A DNA stretch of 58,142 nucleotides from Pseudomonadota bacterium (GCA_022574295.1 JACZSJ010000004.1:1-58142); one strand, 5' to 3'; counted from the first letter of the stretch, positions 27,730-36,845 are shown. Made by a program: numbers and translations. The notes: a model not told the origin generated them from the letters alone.

Positions 27730-28305
27730 TTATCGGTTGAGACTATTGCCAAAATCCATAAGCGGGGCGACGACCAGAGAAAGGAATAGGTAAATTCCAA
27801 GCAATACTATCATTGGTGACCAGTCAAGACCGGCAGTTGTAGGTACGCGTCGCCTTACCTGGCGCATTAAAGGATCGGTAAGTTGATATATGAGCACAGT
27901 CATGGGGTTATAGGCGCCGGGGTTAATCCAGCTGACAACGACAATGATAATGATACAAAACATATAGACAAAGGCGGTGAGTTGTAGCAAATGCGCAATA
28001 CACAACAAAATCAATGCTGTCGCCGAGGGCATGTTCCCAGTTACCAGCAATGCGGTCAGACTGATCTCTAGGGCCTGCACAGAGAGCAAGAGGATAATTG
28101 ATGGCCAGTCAATACCGGCAAAACCCGGCACGATCTTTCTCAAAATACGTAACGGCGGGTTAGTAACTGTGACAATTGCCTGCGATATTGGGTTATGAAA
28201 GTCCGCTCGCACCAGTTGAAACAAAAAGCGTAACAGAACCAGTATTAAATAAATGCCGATCACAAATTGCACCAGAGTAACAAGGGCTTGTAGAAGGTAA
28301 GCCAT
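27730..28305 (-). CDS. yggT: YggT family integral membrane protein
   Basis: A 191-residue protein of two similar YggT halves, each with two membrane segments around a motif (FLFQLVRADFHNPISQAIVTVTNPPLRILRKIVPGFAGIDW in the first half; WINPGAYNPMTVLIYQLTDPLMRQVRRRVPTTAGLDW in the second). Starting ATG at 28305 gives the family's usual beginning; a TTG at 28314 overlaps proC but its ribosome-binding site is too close. YggT proteins have been linked to ion or osmotic homeostasis in E. coli, with little mechanism. Second gene of proC-yggT-yggU. Confidence 0.92.
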   Translation of the reverse strand: MAYLLQALVTLVQFVIGIYLILVLLRFLFQLVRADFHNPISQAIVTVTNPPLRILRKIVPGFAGIDWPSIILLLSVQALEISLTALLVTGNMPSATALILLCIAHLLQLTAFVYMFCIIIIVVVSWINPGAYNPMTVLIYQLTDPLMRQVRRRVPTTAGLDWSPMIVLLGIYLFLSLVVAPLMDFGNSLNR

Positions 28306-28310
28306 GCTAA

Positions 28311-29138
28311 TCAACTATTTCCAAATTCTTCAGCCAATTCAGCTGATCTTTTTTGAGCTGCCTTGAGCGCATCACGAAATAAATCTTCTATGCCGCCGTC
28401 TATTAATACTTTCAGGGCCTGTTCTGTTGTGCCACCGGGAGAGGTCACCTGTTTGCGAAGTGATTCTGCATCGTGTGAACTTTCCAGGGCCATCTTGGCC
28501 GCACCAAATGCTGTTTGCAGGGTGAGTATGCGTGCCTGCTCCTGTGGTAATCCAAGTTGTAATGCGGCTTTTTCCATGACTTCCATGATAAGGAAGTAAT
28601 AGGCGGGGCCACTCCCTGACAATGCGGTCACGGTGTCCATTAATGTTTCATCATCCAGCCATAAGGCCAGGCCAACAGATCGCATGATCGTTTCCGCCAG
28701 ATCACACTGTGCACTACTGGTGTTTTTATTGGCGTAGAGTGCTGTTGCACCTGCCTGGATTAATGCCGGTGTATTCGGCATGACGCGTACAATCGCAAGG
28801 TCTTCGCCTGCCCATCTCCCAAGATCTGATAGTTTAATTCCTGCAGCGACCGATATGAGTAATGGTTTTTTCTGAGACAGGGTTTCCTTGATTGGTTTCA
28901 GGGTATCTTCCATTGATTGCGGTTTGACGGCGAGAACAACAACGTCTACATCCTTGATGGCTTGCTGATTATCTTCCAGCATTTCAATGTTATATTGTGA
29001 TGCTGTTGTTTGGCGTTGTTCAGCGTTAATGTCCGTTCCTGTAATGGAATTTTCAGGCAAGCCGTTGGCAATCAAGCCGCCAATAAGACTTCGACCCATG
29101 TTGCCACAGCCAATGAAGGTAATTCTGGAATTTTTCAT
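28311..29138 (-). CDS. proC: Pyrroline-5-carboxylate reductase
   Basis: A 275-residue NAD(P)H enzyme that makes proline from P5C. The Rossmann loop is FIGCGNMGRSLIGG (about 8-21), and the C-terminal dimer domain has VTALSGSGPAYYFLIMEVMEKAALQLGL and the GGTTEQALKVL motif. It lies in the yggS-proC-yggT-yggU group, 123 bp after yggS; a weak hairpin sits in that gap. Confidence 0.97.
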   Translation of the reverse strand: MKNSRITFIGCGNMGRSLIGGLIANGLPENSITGTDINAEQRQTTASQYNIEMLEDNQQAIKDVDVVVLAVKPQSMEDTLKPIKETLSQKKPLLISVAAGIKLSDLGRWAGEDLAIVRVMPNTPALIQAGATALYANKNTSSAQCDLAETIMRSVGLALWLDDETLMDTVTALSGSGPAYYFLIMEVMEKAALQLGLPQEQARILTLQTAFGAAKMALESSHDAESLRKQVTSPGGTTEQALKVLIDGGIEDLFRDALKAAQKRSAELAEEFGNS

Positions 29139-29166
29139 TCAAAAATCTCTATTGCTTTGTTTTAAA

Positions 29167-29204
29167 TTGAGTGTATCAACTTAAGTGTAACAATTTATAC
29201 TCAA
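29167..29204. other. Imperfect hairpin between yggS and proC
   Basis: TTGAGTGTA and TATACTCAA form a 9-bp stem with one wobble pair around a loop of about 20 bases. It precedes proC on the minus strand and could be a leader structure; no further support. Confidence 0.25.
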
Positions 29205-29261
29205 CTTGAAAGATGCCAGAACTCTGAATCCTGTATTTCCAGGTAGTTTGTGTATAGGCAG

Positions 29262-29987
29262 TTATTGGTAATTACGTGCCCCAAAAATTGCGGTACCAAC
29301 GCGAACCATTGTTGCACCTTCGGCGATGGCTGCTTCCAGATCGTTCGTCGTGCCCATGGATAAGGTATCCAGTCTGGGGTATTCATTTTGAAGTTCTGAC
29401 AGCAATCGTCTCATTTGCCCGAAAGGGACGCGTTGCCTTTCGAAGTCTGAAACTTGTGCCGGCATGGCCATCAGTCCTCTCAATCGGATATTTGGCAAAG
29501 ACACGCAGTCATCAGCAAGCTGTTTTAATTCGTGGGGTTCTATGCCAGATTTACTTTTTTCGCCACTGATATTAATTTGGAGACACACATTTAAAGGGGG
29601 CAGATGCTCAGGGCGCAGTTCACTTAATCTACGGGCCACTTTAACCCTGTCTATGGTATGTGCCCAATGAAAGTATTGTGCAATATCACGGGTTTTATTT
29701 GACTGTATTGAACCAATGAAATGCCAGTCGACTTGAGCATTATTTAGATTAATTATTTTTCCTATTGCTTCCTGCAGATAATTTTCGGCAAAACAGGATT
29801 GTCCGGCGTTAATGGCCGCTCGTATGTCGGACACGGGCCTGGTTTTGCTGACTGCCAGCAATTGAACTGAGCCAGTGTCGCGATTAAAACGATGTTCAGC
29901 ATCAGCAATCCTTTGTCTAATTTGTGCAAGTGCAGCAGTAATGTTTCCCTGAGTGTTTTTCTTGCTATTTTTCTCGGTGTTTTTCAT
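29262..29987 (-). CDS. yggS: PLP homeostasis protein YggS/PLPBP
   Basis: A 241-residue pyridoxal phosphate-binding TIM-barrel protein (alanine-racemase N-terminal fold). Lys48 (LLAVSKTRP) holds the cofactor; the C-terminal LSMGTTNDLEAAIAEGATMVRVGTAIFG loop binds the phosphate. It controls intracellular PLP and affects amino-acid and vitamin B6 pools rather than catalysing a reaction. It is divergent from pilT over 224 bp, the order known from Pseudomonas. Confidence 0.96.
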   Translation of the reverse strand: MKNTEKNSKKNTQGNITAALAQIRQRIADAEHRFNRDTGSVQLLAVSKTRPVSDIRAAINAGQSCFAENYLQEAIGKIINLNNAQVDWHFIGSIQSNKTRDIAQYFHWAHTIDRVKVARRLSELRPEHLPPLNVCLQINISGEKSKSGIEPHELKQLADDCVSLPNIRLRGLMAMPAQVSDFERQRVPFGQMRRLLSELQNEYPRLDTLSMGTTNDLEAAIAEGATMVRVGTAIFGARNYQ

Positions 29988-30211
29988 AGGGGAACATTTC
30001 TGAGGATAGCAGTGGTCTAACCTTCAAAAAGCAAGTAACATCGTGTTGAAACCTCATAATAATACAATTTATTACCTGCCAGGGAAGTGACAAAGGCAGC
30101 AATTATTTTGAATGCCATTTTTACTGGTTTTAAGCATAAAATATATCATGTTGTATTCAAGAGCAGATATTTTAACATTGCAACTATTTTCCTACGTACA
30201 GGAGGATTTTG

Positions 30212-31249
30212 ATGGATATTGGTGAACTTCTCGCATTCGGTGCAAAAAACGGCTCATCCGACCTGCATTTATCCGCTGGTGTGCCCCCCATGATTCGTGT
30301 TGATGGTGACATGAGAAAAATCAATGTCCCCGTCCTTACTCACACGGAAGTCCACGACATGGTCTATGACATCATGAACGATAAACAGCGCAAGGATTTT
30401 GAAGAATTTTGGGAGTGTGATTTCTCTTTTGAAATTCCTGGTCTGGCACGATTTCGCGTCAATGCCTTTAATCAAAATCGTGGTGCTGGGGCCGTGTTCC
30501 GGACAATTCCGTCCGAGATCCTGTCGTTGGAAGATCTAAAGTGCCCAAAGATTTTCGAAGAGTTGGCTGATATCCCTCGTGGCGTGGTGCTGGTAACAGG
30601 GCCTACAGGATCTGGTAAATCCACTACCCTGGCTGCCATGGTGAACCACAAAAACGAAAATGAATATGGTCATATCCTTACGGTTGAAGATCCTATTGAA
30701 TTCGTACATGTCTCAAAGAAATGCCTCATCAACCAGCGTGAGGTCCATCGAGATACCCTGGGCTTTAATGAGGCCCTGCGCTCCGCTTTGCGTGAAGACC
30801 CGGATGTTATTCTCGTCGGTGAAATGCGTGATCTGGAAACTATCCGCCTGGCGCTGACTGCTGCTGAAACCGGTCACCTGGTATTTGGGACCTTGCATAC
30901 CAGTTCAGCTGCCAAGACCATTGATCGTATTATTGATGTGTTCCCGGCGGCAGAGAAAGATATGATACGTGCCATGTTGTCCGAGTCACTGAAGGCTGTT
31001 ATCGCACAGACCTTGCTTAAGAAAATTGGTGGTGGCCGTGTCGCTGCACATGAAATTATGGTTGGCACACCTGCTATTCGTAACCTGATTCGAGAGAACA
31101 AGATTGCACAGATGTATTCAGCAATACAGACCGGGCAACAATTTGGTATGAAAACGCTGGATCAGGATCTGGCCGAGTTGGTCAAAAAGAATGTGGTCAG
31201 TCGGCAAGAGGCCTTATCCAAATGCGCTAACAAAGACACTTTCCCGTAA
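30212..31249 (+). CDS. pilT: Type IV pilus retraction ATPase PilT
   Basis: A 345-residue secretion-superfamily ATPase that depolymerises type IV pili. Walker A is GPTGSGKST (130-138); the Asp box and Walker B follow (TVEDPIEFVH, DPDVILVGEMRD), and the AIRNLIRE motif near 285, diagnostic for PilT, is present. I start at the ATG at 30212, seven bases after a strong AGGAGG; the TTG one codon upstream is less likely. It heads a set of three homologous retraction-type ATPase genes. Confidence 0.97.
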   Translation: MDIGELLAFGAKNGSSDLHLSAGVPPMIRVDGDMRKINVPVLTHTEVHDMVYDIMNDKQRKDFEEFWECDFSFEIPGLARFRVNAFNQNRGAGAVFRTIPSEILSLEDLKCPKIFEELADIPRGVVLVTGPTGSGKSTTLAAMVNHKNENEYGHILTVEDPIEFVHVSKKCLINQREVHRDTLGFNEALRSALREDPDVILVGEMRDLETIRLALTAAETGHLVFGTLHTSSAAKTIDRIIDVFPAAEKDMIRAMLSESLKAVIAQTLLKKIGGGRVAAHEIMVGTPAIRNLIRENKIAQMYSAIQTGQQFGMKTLDQDLAELVKKNVVSRQEALSKCANKDTFP

Positions 31250-31288
31250 ATAGAGACTTGCATGACACATAATTAACAGGAGGAACTC

Positions 31289-32452
31289 GTGGAAAGAGAA
31301 CAAGCGATAAAATTCATGCGTGATCTTCTCAAACTGATGATTGAGAAGGAAGGTTCCGATTTGTTTATTACAGTAGGGTTTCCTCCTGCAATCAAGGTAC
31401 ACGGCAAGATTACACCCGTGTCGAAAACTGAGTTGACAGCAGACAACACCAAAGCCCTGGTATACGCTGTCATGAATGACAAGCAGTTAAAGGAGTACGA
31501 AGCGACAAAGGAATGTAATTTCGCTGTTAATCCTGTGGGTGTGGGTCGGTTTAGAGCAAATGCGTTTATTCAGCAGGGATATTGCGGTCTGGTGATGCGT
31601 ACCATTGAAACTGAAATACCCAATCTTGACAAACTCAAGCTACCAGAAATTTTGAAAGAGATTGTCATGACCAAACGCGGGTTGGTTATCATGGTGGGTG
31701 GAACAGGTTCAGGTAAGTCAACCTCGTTGGCGGCCATGATAGATTACAGAAACGAGAATTCATTCGGCCATATCATTACCATTGAAGATCCGATCGAATA
31801 TGTTCATCCCCACAAGAGTTGTATCATTATGCAGCGTGAAGTGGGGATGGATACGGATGACTGGGAAATCGCACTGAAAAACACTTTGCGACAGGCTCCT
31901 GATGTTATTTTGCTGGGTGAGATTCGTGATCGTATGACGATGGAGTTTGGTATCGCCTTTGCCGAAACGGGGCATTTGGCGATGGCCACATTGCATGCCA
32001 ACAGTGCTAACCAGGCACTGGATCGAATTATTAACTTTTTCCCGGAAGAACGCCGTCAACAATTATTAATGGATTTATCATTAAACTTGAAGGCTGTAAT
32101 TGCCCAGAGGCTTCTCAAGACGCGCGATGGCAAGGGTCGTGCTGCCGCGATTGAGATTATGTTGAACTCTCCACTCATTTCTGATCTGATATTAAAAGGT
32201 GAGGTTCACGAGATTAAGACTATTATGTCCAAGTCCAATGAATTGGGCATGAAGACTTTTGATCAGGCATTGTTCGATCTCCATCAAGCAGACCTGGTAA
32301 CACTGGAAGATGCACTGCGCAACGCAGATTCAATGAATGAATTACGTTTAAGAATCAAACTGGAAGGTAAGGATGCCAAAAATGTCGAAGAAGATGACCT
32401 GGATCATTTAAAGTTGCATGAAGAGGAAAAAGATTCAGGCGGAATGTATTAG
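31289..32452 (+). CDS. pilU: Type IV pilus accessory retraction ATPase PilU
   Basis: A 387-residue ATPase starting with GTG behind AGGAGGA. Walker A (GGTGSGKST, about 134-142), Asp box (TIEDPIEYVH) and Walker B (DVILLGEIRD) are intact. The PilT motif AIRNLIRE is replaced by SPLISDLILKG, and the C terminus has an acidic extension (KNVEEDDLDHLKLHEEEKDSGGMY), both typical of PilU. PilU boosts PilT-dependent retraction force in several species. It follows pilT by 39 bp. Confidence 0.96.
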   Translation: MEREQAIKFMRDLLKLMIEKEGSDLFITVGFPPAIKVHGKITPVSKTELTADNTKALVYAVMNDKQLKEYEATKECNFAVNPVGVGRFRANAFIQQGYCGLVMRTIETEIPNLDKLKLPEILKEIVMTKRGLVIMVGGTGSGKSTSLAAMIDYRNENSFGHIITIEDPIEYVHPHKSCIIMQREVGMDTDDWEIALKNTLRQAPDVILLGEIRDRMTMEFGIAFAETGHLAMATLHANSANQALDRIINFFPEERRQQLLMDLSLNLKAVIAQRLLKTRDGKGRAAAIEIMLNSPLISDLILKGEVHEIKTIMSKSNELGMKTFDQALFDLHQADLVTLEDALRNADSMNELRLRIKLEGKDAKNVEEDDLDHLKLHEEEKDSGGMY

Positions 32453-32518
32453 GTGGGGTGGCATAGGTAATTGTTGGTTATAGAAAATAATGTTTAGCTT
32501 CGGGGGTAGTCAATCAGT

Positions 32519-33577
32519 ATGGATATCACACCTTATCTTAAATTAATGGTTGAGAAGAATGCCTCGGATTTGTTTATTACTACAAACTCTGAAGTTAAGA
32601 TCAAACTGGAAGGCAAGATAACAGCCGTCGGCAAGACAATTCTGACAGGAGATATCTGCAAGGCAGCCGCCCTTAACATCATGAATGATGTTCAGACAAG
32701 TCATTTCGAAGAAACAATGGAATGTGACTTTGCGATTGCACTTGAAGATGGCTCAGCAAGATTTCGTGTCAATATTTTTCGTCAAAGGGGTCAAGTGGGA
32801 ATGGTGCTTCGACTTATTCCATCGGAAATTCCAACGATCGAACAACTGGGGCTACCCGCAATATTGCAGGAGATGATACTGCAGAAAAGGGGCTTGATCC
32901 TGATGGTCGGTGCAACTGGTTCAGGTAAATCAACAACACTCGCGGCGATGATTAATCATCGAAATAAAAACATGACAGGGCATATATTGTCGATTGAAGA
33001 CCCAGTCGAGTTTAGTCATCCTAATATCAAATCGATTATAAACCAACGTGAGGTCGGGGTTGATACGCTATCTTATCGAAATGCCCTGAAGGCCTGCTTG
33101 CGTGAAGCCCCCGATGTCATTTTGATTGGTGAAATTCGCGATCGTGAAACAATGGAAGCAGTGATGGAGTTATCTAATACAGGCCACCTGGCGCTGTCAA
33201 CACTACACGCTAATAATGCTAATCAGGCAATGGAACGGGTTATCAATCTGTTTCCTCATGATGCACATAAACAGTTGTATATGGATTTGTCTCTAAACTT
33301 ACGAGCAGTTATTTCACAGAGGCTTGTTACAGGCATTGATGGCAAGCGTTGCGCCGCAATTGAAATACTGGTGAATACGCCACATATTGCCGATCTGATC
33401 CTGAAGGGTGATTTAGATGCGATGAAAGAAGCAATGGAAGAAAGCGGACAGAAAGGAATGCAAACATTTGATAAAGCGCTTTTCGATCTATATAAGGAAG
33501 GTCGTATTGACCTTGAAGAAGCTTTGAACAATGCTGATTCGCGAACAAACCTCGAGGCCAAGATTAATTTCGGTTAA
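32519..33577 (+). CDS. Third PilT/PilU-family ATPase, PilU-like
   Basis: A 352-residue protein starting MDITPYLKLMVEKNASDLFIT, with Walker A (GATGSGKST, about 131-139), SIEDPVEFSH, DVILIGEIRD and STLHANNANQAMERVI all intact, so it should be an active ATPase. Its family motif is TPHIADLILKG, like PilU rather than PilT. The acidic PilU tail is absent. It follows pilU by 66 bp, and all three are probably one operon. Such paralogues exist in some species, but their role is unclear. No clear ribosome-binding site is visible immediately upstream of the ATG at 32519. Confidence 0.93.
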   Translation: MDITPYLKLMVEKNASDLFITTNSEVKIKLEGKITAVGKTILTGDICKAAALNIMNDVQTSHFEETMECDFAIALEDGSARFRVNIFRQRGQVGMVLRLIPSEIPTIEQLGLPAILQEMILQKRGLILMVGATGSGKSTTLAAMINHRNKNMTGHILSIEDPVEFSHPNIKSIINQREVGVDTLSYRNALKACLREAPDVILIGEIRDRETMEAVMELSNTGHLALSTLHANNANQAMERVINLFPHDAHKQLYMDLSLNLRAVISQRLVTGIDGKRCAAIEILVNTPHIADLILKGDLDAMKEAMEESGQKGMQTFDKALFDLYKEGRIDLEEALNNADSRTNLEAKINFG

Positions 33578-33610
33578 AATACCTGTCACAAGATATCTCT
33601 GTTTAGGGTA

Positions 33611-33625
33611 TCGTCTGTCAGACGA
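33611..33625. repeat. 15-bp palindrome after the third ATPase gene
   Basis: TCGTCTGTCAGACGA is a perfect 7-bp inverted repeat about T. It lies 34 bp past the stop of the third ATPase gene and ahead of the MEKHLA pseudogene; it could be an operator half-site or a weak stem. Confidence 0.3.
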
Positions 33626-33657
33626 CATTATAGTTATCGGGCTTAAAGATAGCGCTT

Positions 33658-34135
33658 ATGATGGAGGACAAGTCCAAACCTTCAGATAATAATCATTTCC
33701 ATTTAGTTCATATTAAGGTTGCTTGTTAGCAGTTTTAAATTGCTCACCGGCAAAAATGTCCTGGCGTCCGGTTGTGATATTGATAATATTTCCCGAGAGA
33801 TATTTTTCGCACTATTTGCTGTTATGTCACATGGCCTGGAAGTTGATCCCGTCTTTAATTATGCTAACCAATGTGCATTGGATTTATTTGAAATGACATG
33901 GGAAGATTTTATTAAACTACCTTCACGATTATCAGCAGAGGCAGATTCATAAGAAGAACGCGACCGAATTTTGAAAAAGATTACAGATCAAGGTTATGTT
34001 GATGATTATACTTGTGTAAGAATTTCAAATCAGGGCAAGCGGTTTCAGATTAAAAATGCAACTATCTGGAATGTGATTGATCAAGATCGTCATTATGGTC
34101 AGGCAGCACTCATCAGGGAATGGGCATATCTATAA
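33658..34135 (+). pseudogene. MEKHLA-domain protein, broken by a frameshift and a stop codon
   Basis: The stretch from ATG at 33658 to TAA at 34133 encodes a MEKHLA domain (a PAS-like domain seen in bacteria and plant HD-ZIP III proteins): FFALFAVMSHGLEVDPVFNYANQCALDLFEM, then EERDRILKKITDQGYVDDYTCVRISNQGKRFQIKNATIWNVI. Two lesions are visible. The start reads HNHFHLVHIK in one frame, and a single extra base near 33717 moves the rest to another frame (LLVSSFKLLTG). A TAA at 33950-33952 then interrupts the continuing frame. Removing these gives an uninterrupted product of about 158 residues. It precedes the PilZ gene on the same strand. Confidence 0.85.
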
Positions 34136-34166
34136 ACATTAGGCCTGTGATCAACTAGTATTAATT

Positions 34167-34574
34167 ATGCGAAATTTCATCAGGCACCCTGCCGATATAC
34201 CGATAAAAATCATTAAAAATGAAAGTGGAGATTGCTATCGTCAACCATTGCAGGATATTAGTATTGGCGGTCTTCGCTGCCGGTTTAATGAACCCCTGGC
34301 AATAGGGGACGAGATAAAAATAATTATCGATCTGGTTGAACCGATATTGGAAATCTCTGGCAGAGTTATCTGGTGCCGGGCTGTTGATGCAGCATACGAA
34401 CTTGGTATTGAGTATCGGGGAGAAGAGGACGTCTACAGATTACGCATGGTTGAGCAGATCTGTCACATTGAGCATTACCGAAAAGAGACACAAATCAGGG
34501 AAGGCAGAAATATCAGTAGCGAACAGGCGGCCAGGGAGTGGATTGTCAAATTCGCTGGCGGATTCCCGAAGTAA
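34167..34574 (+). CDS. PilZ domain protein
   Basis: A 135-residue protein with the c-di-GMP-binding signature: RNFIRHP (RxxxR, residues 2-6) followed by the D-x-S-x-x-G motif in DISIGGL (about 30-36). After the beta barrel the C-terminal 40 residues are helical and charged. It probably senses c-di-GMP. Its position next to three pilus retraction ATPases suggests a role in pilus-based motility, but this is inference; it is in the same direction as the pseudogene before it and has only weak ribosome-binding sequence. Confidence 0.9.
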   Translation: MRNFIRHPADIPIKIIKNESGDCYRQPLQDISIGGLRCRFNEPLAIGDEIKIIIDLVEPILEISGRVIWCRAVDAAYELGIEYRGEEDVYRLRMVEQICHIEHYRKETQIREGRNISSEQAAREWIVKFAGGFPK

Positions 34575-34656
34575 AAATTTCTCTGGATAATTTGTTGGTT
34601 TGCCTGTTTATTTGGAACTGGAAACGGCGCGTAGTATAGCCTGCATGATTGTCCCT

Positions 34657-35541
34657 TCAGGCAGGCGGGAATACGGACGCAGCCTCGAAGACAGGTCCAT
34701 CGACACAGACACGTTTCATGCTGGGTCCCTGTTCCATTTCGACAAGCACCGTGCAACCAGCACAGCCACCAACGGCACAAACCATATATTCTTCAAGTGA
34801 TACCTGACAGGCCAGGCCATAATCATGGGCCATTTGGCTTACTGCTTTGAGCATTGGTGTTGGGCCACAGCTAAAGATTTCAACTTTCTTGATTGTTTCC
34901 ACATCAAGAGAATCAAGCCAGTGGCTAGCAAGATCCGTGACATAGCCATCATAACAACCAGTATAAGCCTGTAAACTAGTCAACCGACTTGGGATACCCC
35001 AATCTTCCAGTAATGGCATTGATGCAATCACCCCTTCAGGAATACCATCAAGCATGATCTGTGATGGTTTTACGCTAAAAGGAAATGGTATCTCAGAACC
35101 CATGATGACAAATGGTTTAATATCTTTGGCAGTATTCTTAATATGTTCGGCAAGAAAAATCATAGGGGGAATGCCAATACCGCCACCAATCAATAACGGG
35201 TATTTTTTATACTGATCAATTTTGAATGGCACGCCAATAGGACCAATCAGATCGATCAACTCACCGACAACACGTTTGGCCAATCGGTCAGTACCATAGC
35301 CGTGGGTCTTATAAAGTAAGTCTATCCATCCTGCATTTTTATCGGCACGCATGATGGACATGGGTCGTCGCATTGGTAGTTCACTATCGCATTGCATATG
35401 AATAAAACTACCGGGTTGTGCCAGCGATGCAGTGAGTGGTGCATGTAAACGCATGTAATACTGATTACCATCAAAAGTAACATGCTCAAGAAGCTCGGCT
35501 TGTTCGAGATGAAGAGTATTGCGTGATTCAGGGTGCTTCAT
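34657..35541 (-). CDS. Dihydroorotate dehydrogenase electron-transfer subunit, PyrK-like
   Basis: A 294-residue ferredoxin-reductase-type protein with an FAD-binding N-terminal barrel (FIHMQCDSELPMRRPMSI, about 49-65), NAD-binding region (GGGIGIPPMIFLAEH near 120, and CGPTPMLKAV) and a C-terminal [2Fe-2S] site with Cys255, Cys260, Cys263 and Cys279 in the PyrK spacing C-x4-C-x2-C-x15-C. PyrK normally links a class 1B PyrD to NAD, while most gammaproteobacteria have the quinone-dependent class 2 enzyme. It is the last gene of pyrR-pyrB-pyrC'-pyrK, 29 bp after pyrC'. No pyrD is in the window. Confidence 0.87.
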   Translation of the reverse strand: MKHPESRNTLHLEQAELLEHVTFDGNQYYMRLHAPLTASLAQPGSFIHMQCDSELPMRRPMSIMRADKNAGWIDLLYKTHGYGTDRLAKRVVGELIDLIGPIGVPFKIDQYKKYPLLIGGGIGIPPMIFLAEHIKNTAKDIKPFVIMGSEIPFPFSVKPSQIMLDGIPEGVIASMPLLEDWGIPSRLTSLQAYTGCYDGYVTDLASHWLDSLDVETIKKVEIFSCGPTPMLKAVSQMAHDYGLACQVSLEEYMVCAVGGCAGCTVLVEMEQGPSMKRVCVDGPVFEAASVFPPA

Positions 35542-35570
35542 TCTTGACAGTAATCTTTCGGGAGGAAGCG

Positions 35571-36845
35571 TTAATTTTTATAAACAATATTTCCGCCAAG
35601 AATTGTCTGTGTGACTTTACCTATCATTTCCCATGAGGCAAAAGGTGTATTTTTACCAGCGCTCAGGAGTGAGTCTCTTTCCACTGTCCATGAGGCCTCA
35701 GGATCGAATATACAGACGTCGGCGGGAGAGCCAATGGACAGGGAGCCAGCATTGATCCCTGCAATCCTGGCCGGTGCTGATGTTAAGGCTGCTATCGCTT
35801 GTTGAAGTGTCAGGGTTTTATCCCTGACCAGTTGCAAGGTCAGCGGTAAAAGCATTTCTATTGTTGACGCACCGGGTTCGGTCATACTAAAGGGTGCGGA
35901 TTTGGCATCCGCATCATGTGGTTGATGATCCGAACAAATGCTTGAGATAGTTCCACTCGCCAGACCTGCACGGAGTCCTTCTTTATCCCGTTGGCTTCTG
36001 AAGGGGGGTAGAACAAAACAATCCGTATTAAATGTACCTATATCCAACTCTGTCAGGTGCAGGTAAGCGATGCCGACATCTGCAGTGATATCAAGGCCTC
36101 GTAATTTGGCATCTGCAAGCAATTCGATACTTCGAACTGTAGAGATTCTACAGAAATGTACGCGTGCACCTGTTTGCTCAACCAGTAACAGGGCGCGGCT
36201 GACTGCGACAGTTTCGGCTGTTTCTGGGATAGGTGGCAATCCTAGTCGGGTACTGATTGGTCCTTCATGTACGACACCATTATTCCTCAGGGAGCTATCT
36301 TCACAATAGAGATGCACTGTTATCTCACAGGTCACTGCATATTCAAGTGCCCGTCTTAATACTTCAGCATCATCGATTGGCGCGTACGCATTACTCACGC
36401 CGACACAGCCAGCTGTTTTTAAAGCATCCATTTCTGCCAGTGTTTTACCTTGCAAACCAAAAGTAAGCGCACCTAAGGGAAAGACCCGGGACAGACGACT
36501 ATTCGACGAATGTTGAAAGATTAATTCGACCACGGCGGGTGAATCAATCACTGGAATCGTATCGGGCGGGCAACAGATCGAAGTGACTCCGGATGCAATG
36601 GCAGCGGCAGTTTCTGTTGCGATGGTTGCCTTATATTCCTGGCCGGGTTCACGAAGACGAGCGCAAAGATCGACCAGACCAGGACAAACAATTTGATCGC
36701 TTGCATCTATTTCCTGCTCGGCCTTGAAACCTTTTGGGGCCTTATTGATCCCGACAATACGTCCTTCCTCGATAAACAGATTGCCTGTTTGGTCGATATT
36801 ATTTTCCGGGTCAATGATGCGACCATTCTTTATTTTTAGTCGCAC
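35571..36845 (-). CDS. pyrC': Dihydroorotase homologue, catalytically dead (PyrC'/PyrX type)
   Basis: A 424-residue amidohydrolase-fold protein with a GTG start overlapping the pyrB stop by one base. The HxH metal motif of active dihydroorotases (DLHVHLREPG) reads DLCARLREPG, so both histidines are lost (Cys61 and Arg63); a further metal histidine near 181 is replaced (HLYCED). His231 and the Asp307 of SDHQPH remain. Pseudomonas has such an inactive homologue next to pyrB, needed to build the dodecameric aspartate transcarbamoylase. The same structural role is likely here, so the cell should carry an active dihydroorotase elsewhere. Confidence 0.93.
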   Translation of the reverse strand: MRLKIKNGRIIDPENNIDQTGNLFIEEGRIVGINKAPKGFKAEQEIDASDQIVCPGLVDLCARLREPGQEYKATIATETAAAIASGVTSICCPPDTIPVIDSPAVVELIFQHSSNSRLSRVFPLGALTFGLQGKTLAEMDALKTAGCVGVSNAYAPIDDAEVLRRALEYAVTCEITVHLYCEDSSLRNNGVVHEGPISTRLGLPPIPETAETVAVSRALLLVEQTGARVHFCRISTVRSIELLADAKLRGLDITADVGIAYLHLTELDIGTFNTDCFVLPPFRSQRDKEGLRAGLASGTISSICSDHQPHDADAKSAPFSMTEPGASTIEMLLPLTLQLVRDKTLTLQQAIAALTSAPARIAGINAGSLSIGSPADVCIFDPEASWTVERDSLLSAGKNTPFASWEMIGKVTQTILGGNIVYKN

